Shown piece after piece: positions 1 through 6,913 of a DNA stretch of 64,000 bases; positions within the stretch are counted from its first letter, which is position 1; each line of letters starts with the position of its first letter. The notes under the pieces are model-generated. The model had not been told where the DNA came from. It made no database searches and was given only the letters and a program-made list of their open reading frames with translations. The position numbers and the translations under genes were made by a program. The DNA is from Bacillus siamensis KCTC 13613. Lineage in GTDB: Bacteria; Bacillota; Bacilli; Bacillales; Bacillaceae. The DNA lies in the NCBI RefSeq assembly GCF_000262045.1, contig NZ_AJVF01000037.1, positions 162,114 through 226,113 on the forward strand, in the 5' to 3' direction.

Positions 1-29
1 AGACCGGGTTTCATCACTTTCATGCTCAT
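1..29 (-). CDS. kipA: KipA / 5-oxoprolinase subunit C, N-terminal fragment
   Basis: Only the first nine codons are inside the window (MSMKVMKPG). The ATG shares four bases (ATGA) with the kipI stop codon, which indicates translational coupling. KipA is the partner of KipI; the pair corresponds to PxpC/PxpB of the ATP-dependent 5-oxoprolinase and also controls the sporulation kinase KinA in B. subtilis. The call rests on position and the start peptide, which matches KipA as I remember it. Confidence 0.8.
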
Positions 30-757
30 TCGGCTCCCTCCTTGATGCGGCTGTATTCTTCCGCTGAGATCCGGACGAATTTCACAGTATCGCCCGCTCT
101 CAACAGGCTCGGCGGTTGTTCTTCAGGCCTGAAAAGCCGAAGCGGAGTGCTGCCGATCAGCCGCCAGCCGCCGGGGGTGGATATCGGATACACACCGGTC
201 TGCATCCCTGCGATTCCTACTGAACCAGCCGGGATCGACGGCCTTGGCGACGCCTTTCTCGGCGCTCTGATCCGCTCAGACATTCCTCCTAAAAACGGAA
301 ATCCCGGCGCAAATCCGAGCATATAAACGAGATATTCGCCTTCGGTATGAATGCGGATGACGTCTTCCGGCGTCAGATCGTTCATCTCAGCGACGTCTTC
401 TAAATCAGGACCGAAATCACCGCCGTAGCAAACGGGGATTTCCATCACCCGGCGCTCTTCCTGCCGGCCGGCCTTTATATGGCTGAGGCGTTCTGTCACT
501 TCTTTCTTGACCAAAGCAAAAGGAGAGACGCCTTTTTTTATTTGTGAGACGGCATACACATCATAAAAGATCGTTAAGCTTGTGAATGCCGGAATACATT
601 CAACGAAGCCTGGAAACGGCCGTTCTTCAATACAGGCGGCCGCCGCATGAACCCGGCTGTTGACTTCTTCGCTGATGTGCCCGCCAAAGCGGATGATAAC
701 GGCGGAATCACCGTGCGGCTGTATATCAAGCGCTGTATTGCCGCTATACTGCTTCAT
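26..757 (-). CDS. kipI: KipI, KinA inhibitor / 5-oxoprolinase subunit B (PxpB)
   Basis: Protein of 243 aa. KipI blocks KinA autophosphorylation in B. subtilis and is the PxpB subunit of the PxpABC 5-oxoprolinase, which opens 5-oxoproline to glutamate using ATP. The cyclophilin-like C-terminal half is clear: YMLGFAPGFPFLGG, then RPSIPAGSVGIAG and STPGGWRLIG, the conserved allophanate hydrolase subunit 1 pattern. The ATG at 757 is preferred because GAGGTGAT precedes it at good spacing; an in-frame ATG at 763 and a GTG at 766 overlap that ribosome site. It lies 29 bp downstream of ycsI and overlaps kipA by 4 bp. Confidence 0.95.
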   Translation of the reverse strand: MKQYSGNTALDIQPHGDSAVIIRFGGHISEEVNSRVHAAAACIEERPFPGFVECIPAFTSLTIFYDVYAVSQIKKGVSPFALVKKEVTERLSHIKAGRQEERRVMEIPVCYGGDFGPDLEDVAEMNDLTPEDVIRIHTEGEYLVYMLGFAPGFPFLGGMSERIRAPRKASPRPSIPAGSVGIAGMQTGVYPISTPGGWRLIGSTPLRLFRPEEQPPSLLRAGDTVKFVRISAEEYSRIKEGAE

Positions 758-786
758 TGTCATCACCTCGTTGTTTTCTTTCTCAC

Positions 787-1581
787 TTACAGAACAGCAA
801 GCGATTCGTTCCGTATATCAGTGATCAGCATGTGCCCAGGTGAATGGGTTATCACGATATCGGGCTTTGTTTCCATGATCACCGCCTGCGGTGTAACGCC
901 GCACGCCCAGAATACGGGAACTTCGCCTTCTTTCACCGTTACGGCATCTCCGAAGTCCGGCTGATTCAGATCGCTGATGCCGATGCTTTTCGGATTCCCG
1001 ATGCGGACGGGGGCGCCGTGCACGGCGGGAAAACGTGACGTGACCTGTGCTGCGCGGACTGCCAGTCTTTCCGGAATCGGCCTCATGCTGACGACCATCT
1101 TTCCTGAAAACGGGCCCGCCGGAACACAGTCAATATTTGTTTTATACATGGGAACGTTCACGCCTTCATCAATATGCCTGATTGGAATGTGCTGATTGAT
1201 AAGGGCTTGCTCGAATGAAAAACTGCAGCCGATCAAAAAGCTGACAAAATCATCCTTCCAATATGGCGTGAGATCCGTTACCTCTTCAGTAAGCACGCCA
1301 TGCCGATAGATTCTGTATTTCGGAAAGTCCGTCCGGATATCAGCTCCCGGCGCCGCTATTGCCGGAACGGGTGAACCCGCATCCGTCACGTCAAGCACCG
1401 GACAAGGCTTTTGATTGCGCTGGCAGAATAAGAGAAAATCAAAGGCAAGATCCTTTTGCAAAACGACGAGATTGGCTTGTGCGTAAGAAGCGGCCAATCC
1501 CGCCGTCGGCCCGGTCATCCGCCCTTTTCTGATAAGCTGCCTGACTTCTTCGGGACTCATGTCACTCATATGTTTTTTCAT
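787..1581 (-). CDS. ycsI: YcsI, DUF1445 / D-glutamate cyclase-type hydro-lyase family
   Basis: Protein of 264 aa starting MKKHMSDMSPEEVRQLIRKG. Family signatures include GCSFSFEQAL in the middle and FWACGVTPQAVIM plus ITHSPGHMLITD near the C terminus, typical of the UPF0317/DUF1445 family. Members annotated as D-glutamate cyclases make 5-oxo-D-proline from D-glutamate, which would suit an operon that consumes 5-oxoproline; that role is inference here. The open frame extends 22 codons upstream into ycsG, but the ATG at 1581 has a GGGG site and lies only 4 bp after the ycsG stop. Confidence 0.9.
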   Translation of the reverse strand: MKKHMSDMSPEEVRQLIRKGRMTGPTAGLAASYAQANLVVLQKDLAFDFLLFCQRNQKPCPVLDVTDAGSPVPAIAAPGADIRTDFPKYRIYRHGVLTEEVTDLTPYWKDDFVSFLIGCSFSFEQALINQHIPIRHIDEGVNVPMYKTNIDCVPAGPFSGKMVVSMRPIPERLAVRAAQVTSRFPAVHGAPVRIGNPKSIGISDLNQPDFGDAVTVKEGEVPVFWACGVTPQAVIMETKPDIVITHSPGHMLITDIRNESLAVL

Positions 1582-1585
1582 GTCA

Positions 1586-2800
1586 TCAGCCCCATAGCTG
1601 CGGCATTTGCGAGAATAATGTATAGATGCCCATAATCGCCATGACAACGACTACGATTGCCCCGGCGATCGTCAGCCAGATCGGATGTTTGTAGTCGCCG
1701 ACGATTTTTTTCTTATAAGCGCCTAACAAAATCATCGCTAATGCAAGCGGCAGAATTAAACCGTTAAGCGAACCGACCGCGACCAGAATTTTGGCAGGCT
1801 GGCCGATCGTGACAAAAATGAGAGTGGATACGATGATAAAAGCGATAATTACGCCGTTCGAATGCTTTTCGATTTTTGCCGAGAACGATTTGAAGAAAGA
1901 CACTGACGTATATGCGGCGCCGATGACAGACGTAATAGCCGCAGACCACATGATGACACCGAAAATTTTATAGCCGACATTTCCCGCCGCAAGCTTGAAC
2001 ACAGAAGCTGCGGGATTATCAGGATCAATGCGCAGGCCCTTTGAGACGACGCCGAGCACGGCGAGAAACAGAGCAATCCGCATTACAGATGTAATCAATA
2101 CGCCTGTGACGGAGCTTTTCGTGACTTGAGGAATGACTTCCTTCCCTTGAATGCCTGAATCAAGCAGACGGTGGCCGCCGGCAAATGTAATGTATCCGCC
2201 GACCGTGCCGCCGACAAGCGTCACGATCGCCAGCACACTGATATGATCAGGCATAAAAGTTTTCACAACGGCGTGTCCGACCGGCGGAGCCGTCGTTACG
2301 GCAACATACACCGTCAATACGATCATGACAATTCCGGCGATCTGCATAAAACGGTCCATGACTTTTCCGGCTTCCTTTATGACGAAAATCAAAACCGCAA
2401 TCGCAGCGCTGATTAAAGCGCCGATCTCCGGTTTGATTCCGAATAATACTTGAAGGCCGAGACCCGCGCCGCCGATGTTTCCGATATTAAACGCAAGTCC
2501 GCCGAGCACCACCAGAAAAGCAATGGCATAACCGGCGCCCGGAAGCACCATATTTGCTATCTCTTGGCCGCGCTTTCCGGAAACCGCGATAATCCGCCAT
2601 ACATTGGTTTGCGCGAAAATGTCCAAAATAATAGAGATTAAAATGATAAAGCCGAAGCTTGCCGCCAATGTATTGGTAAACGTGGCCGTCTGCGTCAGAA
2701 AGCCGGGCCCGATTGATGATGTCGCCATCAGAAATGTCGCGCCTAAAAGCAGCGACCATTTGCCGGAAGCCTTTCCGGCTGTTTTTTTCTTTTGCTCCAT
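1586..2800 (-). CDS. ycsG: YcsG, divergent Nramp-family membrane transporter
   Basis: Protein of 404 aa with about 11 hydrophobic segments, starting MEQKKKTAGKASGKW behind a GGGAGGA site. It belongs to the Nramp superfamily, but the first membrane segment reads SSIGPGFLTQTATFT where metal-transporting Nramps carry DPGN, and no AxxMPH motif is visible in the segment-6 region. It is therefore unlikely to move Mn2+/Fe2+. Its place between 5-oxoprolinase subunit genes suggests uptake of 5-oxoproline or a related organic acid; the substrate is not established. The stop is 4 bp before the ycsI start. Confidence 0.88.
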   Translation of the reverse strand: MEQKKKTAGKASGKWSLLLGATFLMATSSIGPGFLTQTATFTNTLAASFGFIILISIILDIFAQTNVWRIIAVSGKRGQEIANMVLPGAGYAIAFLVVLGGLAFNIGNIGGAGLGLQVLFGIKPEIGALISAAIAVLIFVIKEAGKVMDRFMQIAGIVMIVLTVYVAVTTAPPVGHAVVKTFMPDHISVLAIVTLVGGTVGGYITFAGGHRLLDSGIQGKEVIPQVTKSSVTGVLITSVMRIALFLAVLGVVSKGLRIDPDNPAASVFKLAAGNVGYKIFGVIMWSAAITSVIGAAYTSVSFFKSFSAKIEKHSNGVIIAFIIVSTLIFVTIGQPAKILVAVGSLNGLILPLALAMILLGAYKKKIVGDYKHPIWLTIAGAIVVVVMAIMGIYTLFSQMPQLWG

Positions 2801-2822
2801 GCTGTCTTCCTCCCTCTGCTGC

Positions 2823-3587
2823 TCAGTCTTTTGAAAGCGCACTGATTTGAATGTCAGCCGCTTTTAATTCGTTTCTGATCGTTTTTGCGAATGTCAGCGC
2901 GTGGGCGCCGTCTCCGTGAATGCAGACGGTGTCCGCTTTCAGGCTTACGGCTTGTCCTTTACGTGATGTCACCGTGTTGTCTTTCACCATTTGAATCACT
3001 TGCCCGACCGCTTTTTTATCATCCTGAATCAGCGCATCCGGCTGGGAACGCGGCGTCAGCGTGCCGTCTTCCTGATAGGTGCGGTCTGCAAACACTTCGC
3101 TTGCCGTCTGCAGTCCGATTCGATCTCCCGCTTTAATCAGCTCGCTTCCGGCTAGCCCGAAAAGAATGAGTCCGGGATCAAAATGAAAGACCGCCTGAGC
3201 GATGGCCTCTGACAGACCGCGGTTGACGGCGGCCATATTATATAAAGCGCCGTGCGGCTTCACATGCTGCATCGCGACACCTTCTGCTTTTAAAAAACCT
3301 GACAGCGCGCCGATTTGGTACAGTGTCAGATCATACGCTTCCTCGGGCGTAATCGCGATCTGCCGCCGCCCGAATCCCTGAAGATCGAACAGCCCGGGAT
3401 GAGCGCCGATTTTCACGCCCTTTTCCGCCGCAAGCGCAACTGTTTTGCGCATCACGCTGGGATCACCCGCATGAAAGCCGCAGGCGATGTTTGCAGATGT
3501 CACATAATCCAAAATCTCTTCATCCATCCCGATCTTATATGCACCGAAACTTTCTCCTAAATCACAATTGATGTCAATCTGAAACAT
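2823..3587 (-). CDS. ycsF: YcsF / PxpA, 5-oxoprolinase subunit A (LamB/YcsF family)
   Basis: Protein of 254 aa with the family N terminus [15 protein letters not shown], then [15 protein letters not shown] and VKPHGALYN, the conserved metal/substrate loops of the YcsF family. PxpA works with PxpB and PxpC (KipI, KipA) to hydrolyse 5-oxoproline to glutamate at the cost of ATP. It is the first gene of the ycsF-ycsG-ycsI-kipI-kipA operon. The ATG at 3587 has GGAGGGAGCTT ahead of it. The 200 bp upstream carry a TATAAT -10 candidate (3673-3678) and several dyads listed separately. Confidence 0.96.
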   Translation of the reverse strand: MFQIDINCDLGESFGAYKIGMDEEILDYVTSANIACGFHAGDPSVMRKTVALAAEKGVKIGAHPGLFDLQGFGRRQIAITPEEAYDLTLYQIGALSGFLKAEGVAMQHVKPHGALYNMAAVNRGLSEAIAQAVFHFDPGLILFGLAGSELIKAGDRIGLQTASEVFADRTYQEDGTLTPRSQPDALIQDDKKAVGQVIQMVKDNTVTSRKGQAVSLKADTVCIHGDGAHALTFAKTIRNELKAADIQISALSKD

Positions 3588-3603
3588 AAGCTCCCTCCTG
3601 TAT

Positions 3604-3617
3604 TGTAAGCGTTTTAT
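3604..3617. promoter_or_regulatory. cre-like CcpA site in the ycsF leader
   Basis: TGTAAGCGTTTTAT fits 12 of 14 positions of the cre consensus TGWAANCGNTNWCA. The same 14 bases occur at the mtlA promoter in this window. It lies between the putative ycsF -10 and the ribosome site, where bound CcpA would act as a roadblock. Confidence 0.55.
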
Positions 3618-3634
3618 ATGATTATCATTCCGCT

Positions 3635-3656
3635 ATTCGGAACGACTATTCCGAAT
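3635..3656. promoter_or_regulatory. Perfect 8-bp dyad upstream of ycsF, candidate KipR operator
   Basis: ATTCGGAA-N6-TTCCGAAT is a perfect inverted repeat just downstream of the candidate TATAAT. The kip operon of B. subtilis is repressed by KipR, an IclR-family protein, and IclR-family operators are often GGAA/TTCC dyads. Assignment to KipR is inference. Confidence 0.5.
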
Positions 3657-3683
3657 TGTTGGATTTCACTCAATTATATCAAT

Positions 3684-3713
3684 TCTGACACGTTTGAACA
3701 TACCTTTGTCAGA
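3684..3713. promoter_or_regulatory. Inverted repeats in the ycsF promoter region
   Basis: TCTGACA-N16-TGTCAGA spans the expected -35 region of ycsF. A second dyad GTCAC-TAAT-GTGAC lies at 3732-3745 further upstream. Part of these resembles TnrA half-sites (TGTCA), and TnrA activates the kip operon in B. subtilis, but neither gives a full 17-bp TnrA box. Function unassigned. Confidence 0.35.
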
Positions 3714-3748
3714 AAACCTACCATGGACCTAGTCACTAATGTGACAAA

Positions 3749-3785
3749 CAAAAAAGAGAGCCTCATCCAGAGACTCTCTTTTTTC
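3749..3785 (-). terminator. Rho-independent terminator after ycsE
   Basis: AAAAAAGAGAG pairs with CTCTCTTTTTT around a loop of about 14 nt; it lies directly downstream of the ycsE stop on the minus strand. Confidence 0.75.
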
Positions 3786-3787
3786 TA

Positions 3788-4537
3788 TTATAATACCCAG
3801 TGGCGGATTGCTTTGGCGACTCCGTTTTCCGTGTTGACATCAGTCACCCAGTCAGCGGTTTCTTTTACAATATCCTGTGCATTTCCCATGGCGACGCCGA
3901 CACCCGCTTTTTCAATCATCGCAATGTCATTCAGACTGTCACCCATAGCCATCACATTTTCCATCGTAAAGCCGAGTTTTTCCGATACCTTCGCCAGCGC
4001 CGCCGCTTTATTGATGCCGAGGGCATTGACTTCGATATTGATCGGGCTTGAGTTTGTGACTTCAAGCTCCTTGTTTTCTTTCAGCTCTTTCAGCACCTCA
4101 TTCCGCACATCGTCATCCTCGATTTCAAATCCGAACTTGAGCCACTGGTGATCCGTAATCGTTTCCGGGAATTCCCCTCTCCATACTTTATCGACGGTAG
4201 AGGCCCAGAAATTCGTATTGTGCTTATTTCTCAGATCCCATAATTTTTGAATATGATCGGTATGAAGAAGCTTACGCTCAACCAGCTCAAAGTTAGAATC
4301 CCAGATTTCGCTGCCGTTTGCCGTAATTAAAAAGGATGACAGCTCGAGAGACTCAGCCAGTTCGCGGCATGTCATCAGCGTGCGTCCGGTGCTGATGACG
4401 ACGTGAATTCCTTTCGCCTCCGCTTCCTTGATCGCCCGCCGGTTTTCCTCCGGGATGAGCTGCTCGTCATTGAGCAGGGTTCCGTCCATATCAATCGCGA
4501 TCAGTTTAATATCTGCGTCTTCTCTTTGTATCGGCAT
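3788..4537 (-). CDS. ycsE: YcsE, HAD-superfamily (Cof type) phosphatase
   Basis: Protein of 249 aa. HAD motif I is DMDGTLLND near residue 17, motif II is VISTGRT, a conserved lysine follows in GINKAAALAKV, and motif IV is MAMGDSLND. The large C2-type cap between motifs II and III puts it in the Cof/YbiV group. B. subtilis YcsE is one of the enzymes reported to dephosphorylate the riboflavin intermediate 5-amino-6-ribitylamino-uracil 5'-phosphate; sugar phosphates may also be substrates. The ATG at 4537 has GTGAGG at proper spacing. It is a single-gene unit closed by a terminator. Confidence 0.92.
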   Translation of the reverse strand: MPIQREDADIKLIAIDMDGTLLNDEQLIPEENRRAIKEAEAKGIHVVISTGRTLMTCRELAESLELSSFLITANGSEIWDSNFELVERKLLHTDHIQKLWDLRNKHNTNFWASTVDKVWRGEFPETITDHQWLKFGFEIEDDDVRNEVLKELKENKELEVTNSSPINIEVNALGINKAAALAKVSEKLGFTMENVMAMGDSLNDIAMIEKAGVGVAMGNAQDIVKETADWVTDVNTENGVAKAIRHWVL

Positions 4538-4664
4538 ATATGTACCTCACTTTTTATAATGTAGTCGTCTCTATTTTAATACATATGACCCACAGGAACA
4601 AAAAACCGCTCCTGACGTTTGGCGGGGAGAACGTTGAGGAAAAGAAATATTGAGGTGATGGAGG

Positions 4665-4829
4665 ATGACAGAAAGAAAACAGAAAAACAAACCGAATGAA
4701 AATCCTGAACATCATGATTTAACCGATCCGATTCCGCTGGAAGAGCTGAAGGAAAACGCCAATGACGAAAAACACAAACACGACCAAAGAGACAATTCAC
4801 AGAGTGAAAGAGATTATGATACAAAATAA
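4665..4829 (+). CDS. Small hydrophilic protein of 54 aa, unknown function
   Basis: I do not recognise this gene. The ATG at 4665 follows GAGGTGAT and an in-frame stop lies just upstream at 4656, so the start is tightly bounded. The product begins MTERKQKNKPNENPEHHD and is almost wholly charged/polar (many K, E, D, H, N, Q), with no cysteine, no tryptophan and no hydrophobic segment, as expected for a disordered or spore/stress-associated small protein. A proline-rich motif DPIPLEEL sits near residue 21. A strong terminator follows 13 bp after the stop, which supports a real transcription unit. Confidence 0.7.
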   Translation: MTERKQKNKPNENPEHHDLTDPIPLEELKENANDEKHKHDQRDNSQSERDYDTK

Positions 4830-4842
4830 CAGACTTGTCCGA

Positions 4843-4870
4843 AAGCCGCCGCTGGAGGCGGCTTTTTTTT
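4843..4870 (+). terminator. Terminator after the 54-aa gene
   Basis: AAGCCGCC/GGCGGCTT stem followed by eight T on the plus strand. It overlaps the ycsD stop codon on the other strand. Confidence 0.85.
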
Positions 4871-5267
4871 ACGATGGTGCGATAAATATGCTGATCTCAG
4901 CTTCCGCTACCGGATTCCCGGCAACGGACGCTTTCGCCCGGCCGAACACAAACCCGCGCCTCGTTCGCGTGACTTCAAACAGCAGATCCAGACGGTCTCC
5001 CGGCAAAGCGGCGCCTAATCTTTCCGCTTTCTTCACCGCGGATAAAAGACCGAGGCTGTCACCGCCGGTAATTCCCGCGCAAGCCGCCGTTTGGGCCATC
5101 GCTTCAATGACGAGTGAAAACGGCATCTCTCTTTGTGATTCGGTTATAAACCAGTCATTTTCACTGATGTTTTTGTAAGCGGCCGCCCATTTTCCGGCTT
5201 CGCTGTTTGTCGTGCCGTCAATCAAAAGAAACGGAAAACGGTGGGGTAAGAGCTTTTGAGTCATCAT
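4869..5267 (-). CDS. ycsD: YcsD, FabZ-like hydroxyacyl-[ACP] dehydratase
   Basis: Hot-dog fold protein of 132 aa. The active-site histidine is seen in LLPHRFPFLLIDG and the catalytic glutamate in LVIEAMAQTAA, so both FabZ residues are kept. The protein is a little shorter than housekeeping FabZ (about 140-150 aa) and is a paralogue, so its acyl substrate is unknown. The start is placed at the ATG at 5267 because GGGAGG precedes it; a further in-frame ATG at 5288 lies inside a TATAATG sequence that looks like a -10 box. Confidence 0.9.
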   Translation of the reverse strand: MMTQKLLPHRFPFLLIDGTTNSEAGKWAAAYKNISENDWFITESQREMPFSLVIEAMAQTAACAGITGGDSLGLLSAVKKAERLGAALPGDRLDLLFEVTRTRRGFVFGRAKASVAGNPVAEAEISIFIAPS

Positions 5268-5301
5268 ACAGCCTCCCTTCCCCAACATTATAACAGAAGA
5301 A

Positions 5302-5327
5302 AAAAAAGCCGCGTCCCCCGACGCGGA
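5302..5327 (-). terminator. Terminator after mtlD
   Basis: CCGCGTC/GACGCGG stem followed by eight T on the minus strand, just after the mtlD stop codon. Confidence 0.85.
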
Positions 5328-5333
5328 TTCATC

Positions 5334-6455
5334 TTATTGATTGAGTTTTTTGAGCACGATGCCGTGCAGCGGCTCATGCGGCTGAATACCGCAAATGTCT
5401 TGCAGAACACCGCTCGTTCCTTTTTCCGCGATAAGCTTCTGCAGTTCAACCGCTTCCGGATCATCCTGATAGTCAAAGCGCAGGGCGGCGGCGATGCCTT
5501 CCGCCAGCGCGTTCGGTTCTTTTATTTTTTTGGCCGGACCTACTAATCTATCATTCGCTCCGAGTTTTCTGAGCGGTGATCTGGCGACTCTTGTCACATC
5601 ATCCGTGATGTATTCATTTTCAAAACGGCCGATGATTTTCTTCATGTACTGCTCGTGTTCGGCTTGCTTAAAGCCGTACGCTTTCACCAAGTACTCGCCC
5701 GTTTCTGAAAGTGCATCGTACACGACACGCCGGATTTCAGGATGGTCGATGGCCTCTTTGACGGTTTTTAATCCGCGCTGATAGCCGACATACGCTGTAA
5801 CGGCATGGCCGGTATTGACGGTAAACAGCTTTCTCTCGATGAAAGGCGTAAGATCATCCGTAAATATCGCACCTTTAAGTGCCGGCTGACCGCCGGCAAA
5901 GCCGGTTCTGTCTATGACCCATTCAAAAAACGGCTCTACGGATACTTTCAGCGGGTCTTCATGGTGCTGAATCGGCACGATCCGATCCACCGCAGAATCA
6001 GGGAAGCCGACCGTCCGGTTCACGAGTTCCCGCTCCGCTTCCGTCAAATGTCCGAAAACTTCTTTTTTCAGAAAACGGCTGCCGCCGATCATATTTTCAC
6101 AGGCAATGATATTGAGAGGCTCAGAGGACGTTCTGCGCTTCAGCCCTTCCGCGATGGACGGGGCGATGAGTCTGAGAACGTTCGGGCCCACTGCCGTCGT
6201 AATGATCGCCGCGTCATTGATCAGCCTGTACAGCTCTTGTTCCTGCACCGCGCTGTTGATGGCTGAAACGGGGCCGATAATTTCTGTCTGCCGGCCGCCG
6301 TCGGCAAGCTCCACGGTATATTCCTTCTTATCATTGAGAAGGCCGACCATCGTTTCATTCACATCTGCAAAAACAACCTCATAGCCGGAATGATGGAGCA
6401 AAGCGCCGATAAAGCCCCGCCCGATGTTTCCCGCTCCGAAATGAAGGGCAATCAT
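5334..6455 (-). CDS. mtlD: Mannitol-1-phosphate 5-dehydrogenase
   Basis: Protein of 373 aa that oxidises mannitol 1-phosphate to fructose 6-phosphate with NAD+. The N terminus MIALHFGAGNIGRGFIG is the Rossmann dinucleotide loop. ERKLFTVNTGHAVTAYVGY holds the polyol dehydrogenase catalytic region (Lys and Asn/His). Length equals the B. subtilis enzyme. It is the last gene of mtlA-mtlF-mtlD, starting 2 bp after mtlF, and is followed by a terminator. Confidence 0.97.
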   Translation of the reverse strand: MIALHFGAGNIGRGFIGALLHHSGYEVVFADVNETMVGLLNDKKEYTVELADGGRQTEIIGPVSAINSAVQEQELYRLINDAAIITTAVGPNVLRLIAPSIAEGLKRRTSSEPLNIIACENMIGGSRFLKKEVFGHLTEAERELVNRTVGFPDSAVDRIVPIQHHEDPLKVSVEPFFEWVIDRTGFAGGQPALKGAIFTDDLTPFIERKLFTVNTGHAVTAYVGYQRGLKTVKEAIDHPEIRRVVYDALSETGEYLVKAYGFKQAEHEQYMKKIIGRFENEYITDDVTRVARSPLRKLGANDRLVGPAKKIKEPNALAEGIAAALRFDYQDDPEAVELQKLIAEKGTSGVLQDICGIQPHEPLHGIVLKKLNQ

Positions 6456-6456
6456 G

Positions 6457-6888
6457 TCAGTTCACCTCGCTGAAAATCGCGGCCAGTTCTTCTTCCGTCT
6501 TTGCACTGATCAGCCGCTCGATGTTTTCTTCCTCTGAGCAGATGATGGCGATGTTTGACAGAATGTCTAAGTGTTCATTGTTTTTTCCGGCGATACCGAA
6601 AACGACCTTTGCCGTATTGCCTTCACCGTATTCCACCCCGTCCGGAATCTGGATGACGGAAATGCCTGAATGAAGCACCTCATCCTTCGCATCTTCCGTG
6701 CCGTGCGGGATCGCAATGAAATTCCCCATGAAAGTGGATGATGTTTCTTCACGTTCGAACATTTTTTCCACGTAGCCGTTTTTCACGTAACCGTTATCAA
6801 TCAACGTCTGTCCCGCCAGGCGGATGGCATCCTCTTTTGAATTCACTGTCTGGTTCAGTTTGATGTTCGCTTTAGCCAATACTTCCAT
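6457..6888 (-). CDS. mtlF: Mannitol PTS phosphotransfer protein EIIA
   Basis: Protein of 143 aa that passes phosphate from HPr to the EIIB domain of MtlA. The phosphorylated histidine is in NFIAIPHGTEDAK near residue 60. The start MEVLAKANIKL at 6888 has AGAGGGA upstream and gives the expected EIIA length; 15 further in-frame codons run back to 6933 and overlap the end of mtlA. Confidence 0.96.
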   Translation of the reverse strand: MEVLAKANIKLNQTVNSKEDAIRLAGQTLIDNGYVKNGYVEKMFEREETSSTFMGNFIAIPHGTEDAKDEVLHSGISVIQIPDGVEYGEGNTAKVVFGIAGKNNEHLDILSNIAIICSEEENIERLISAKTEEELAAIFSEVN

Positions 6889-6913
6889 GATGAAAATCCC
6901 TCTTTCTGTTTGA

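Noticed and set aside
3674..3690. TnrA box overlapping the ycsF -10
   Set aside because: The minus-strand TGTCAGAATTGATATAA has three mismatches in the second half and overlaps -10, which does not suit activation by TnrA.
3618..4151. Plus-strand open frame of 177 codons over the ycsF control region and ycsE
   Set aside because: It crosses dyads and the ycsE terminator and is antisense to a well-supported HAD phosphatase; Ser/Phe/Thr-rich shadow composition.
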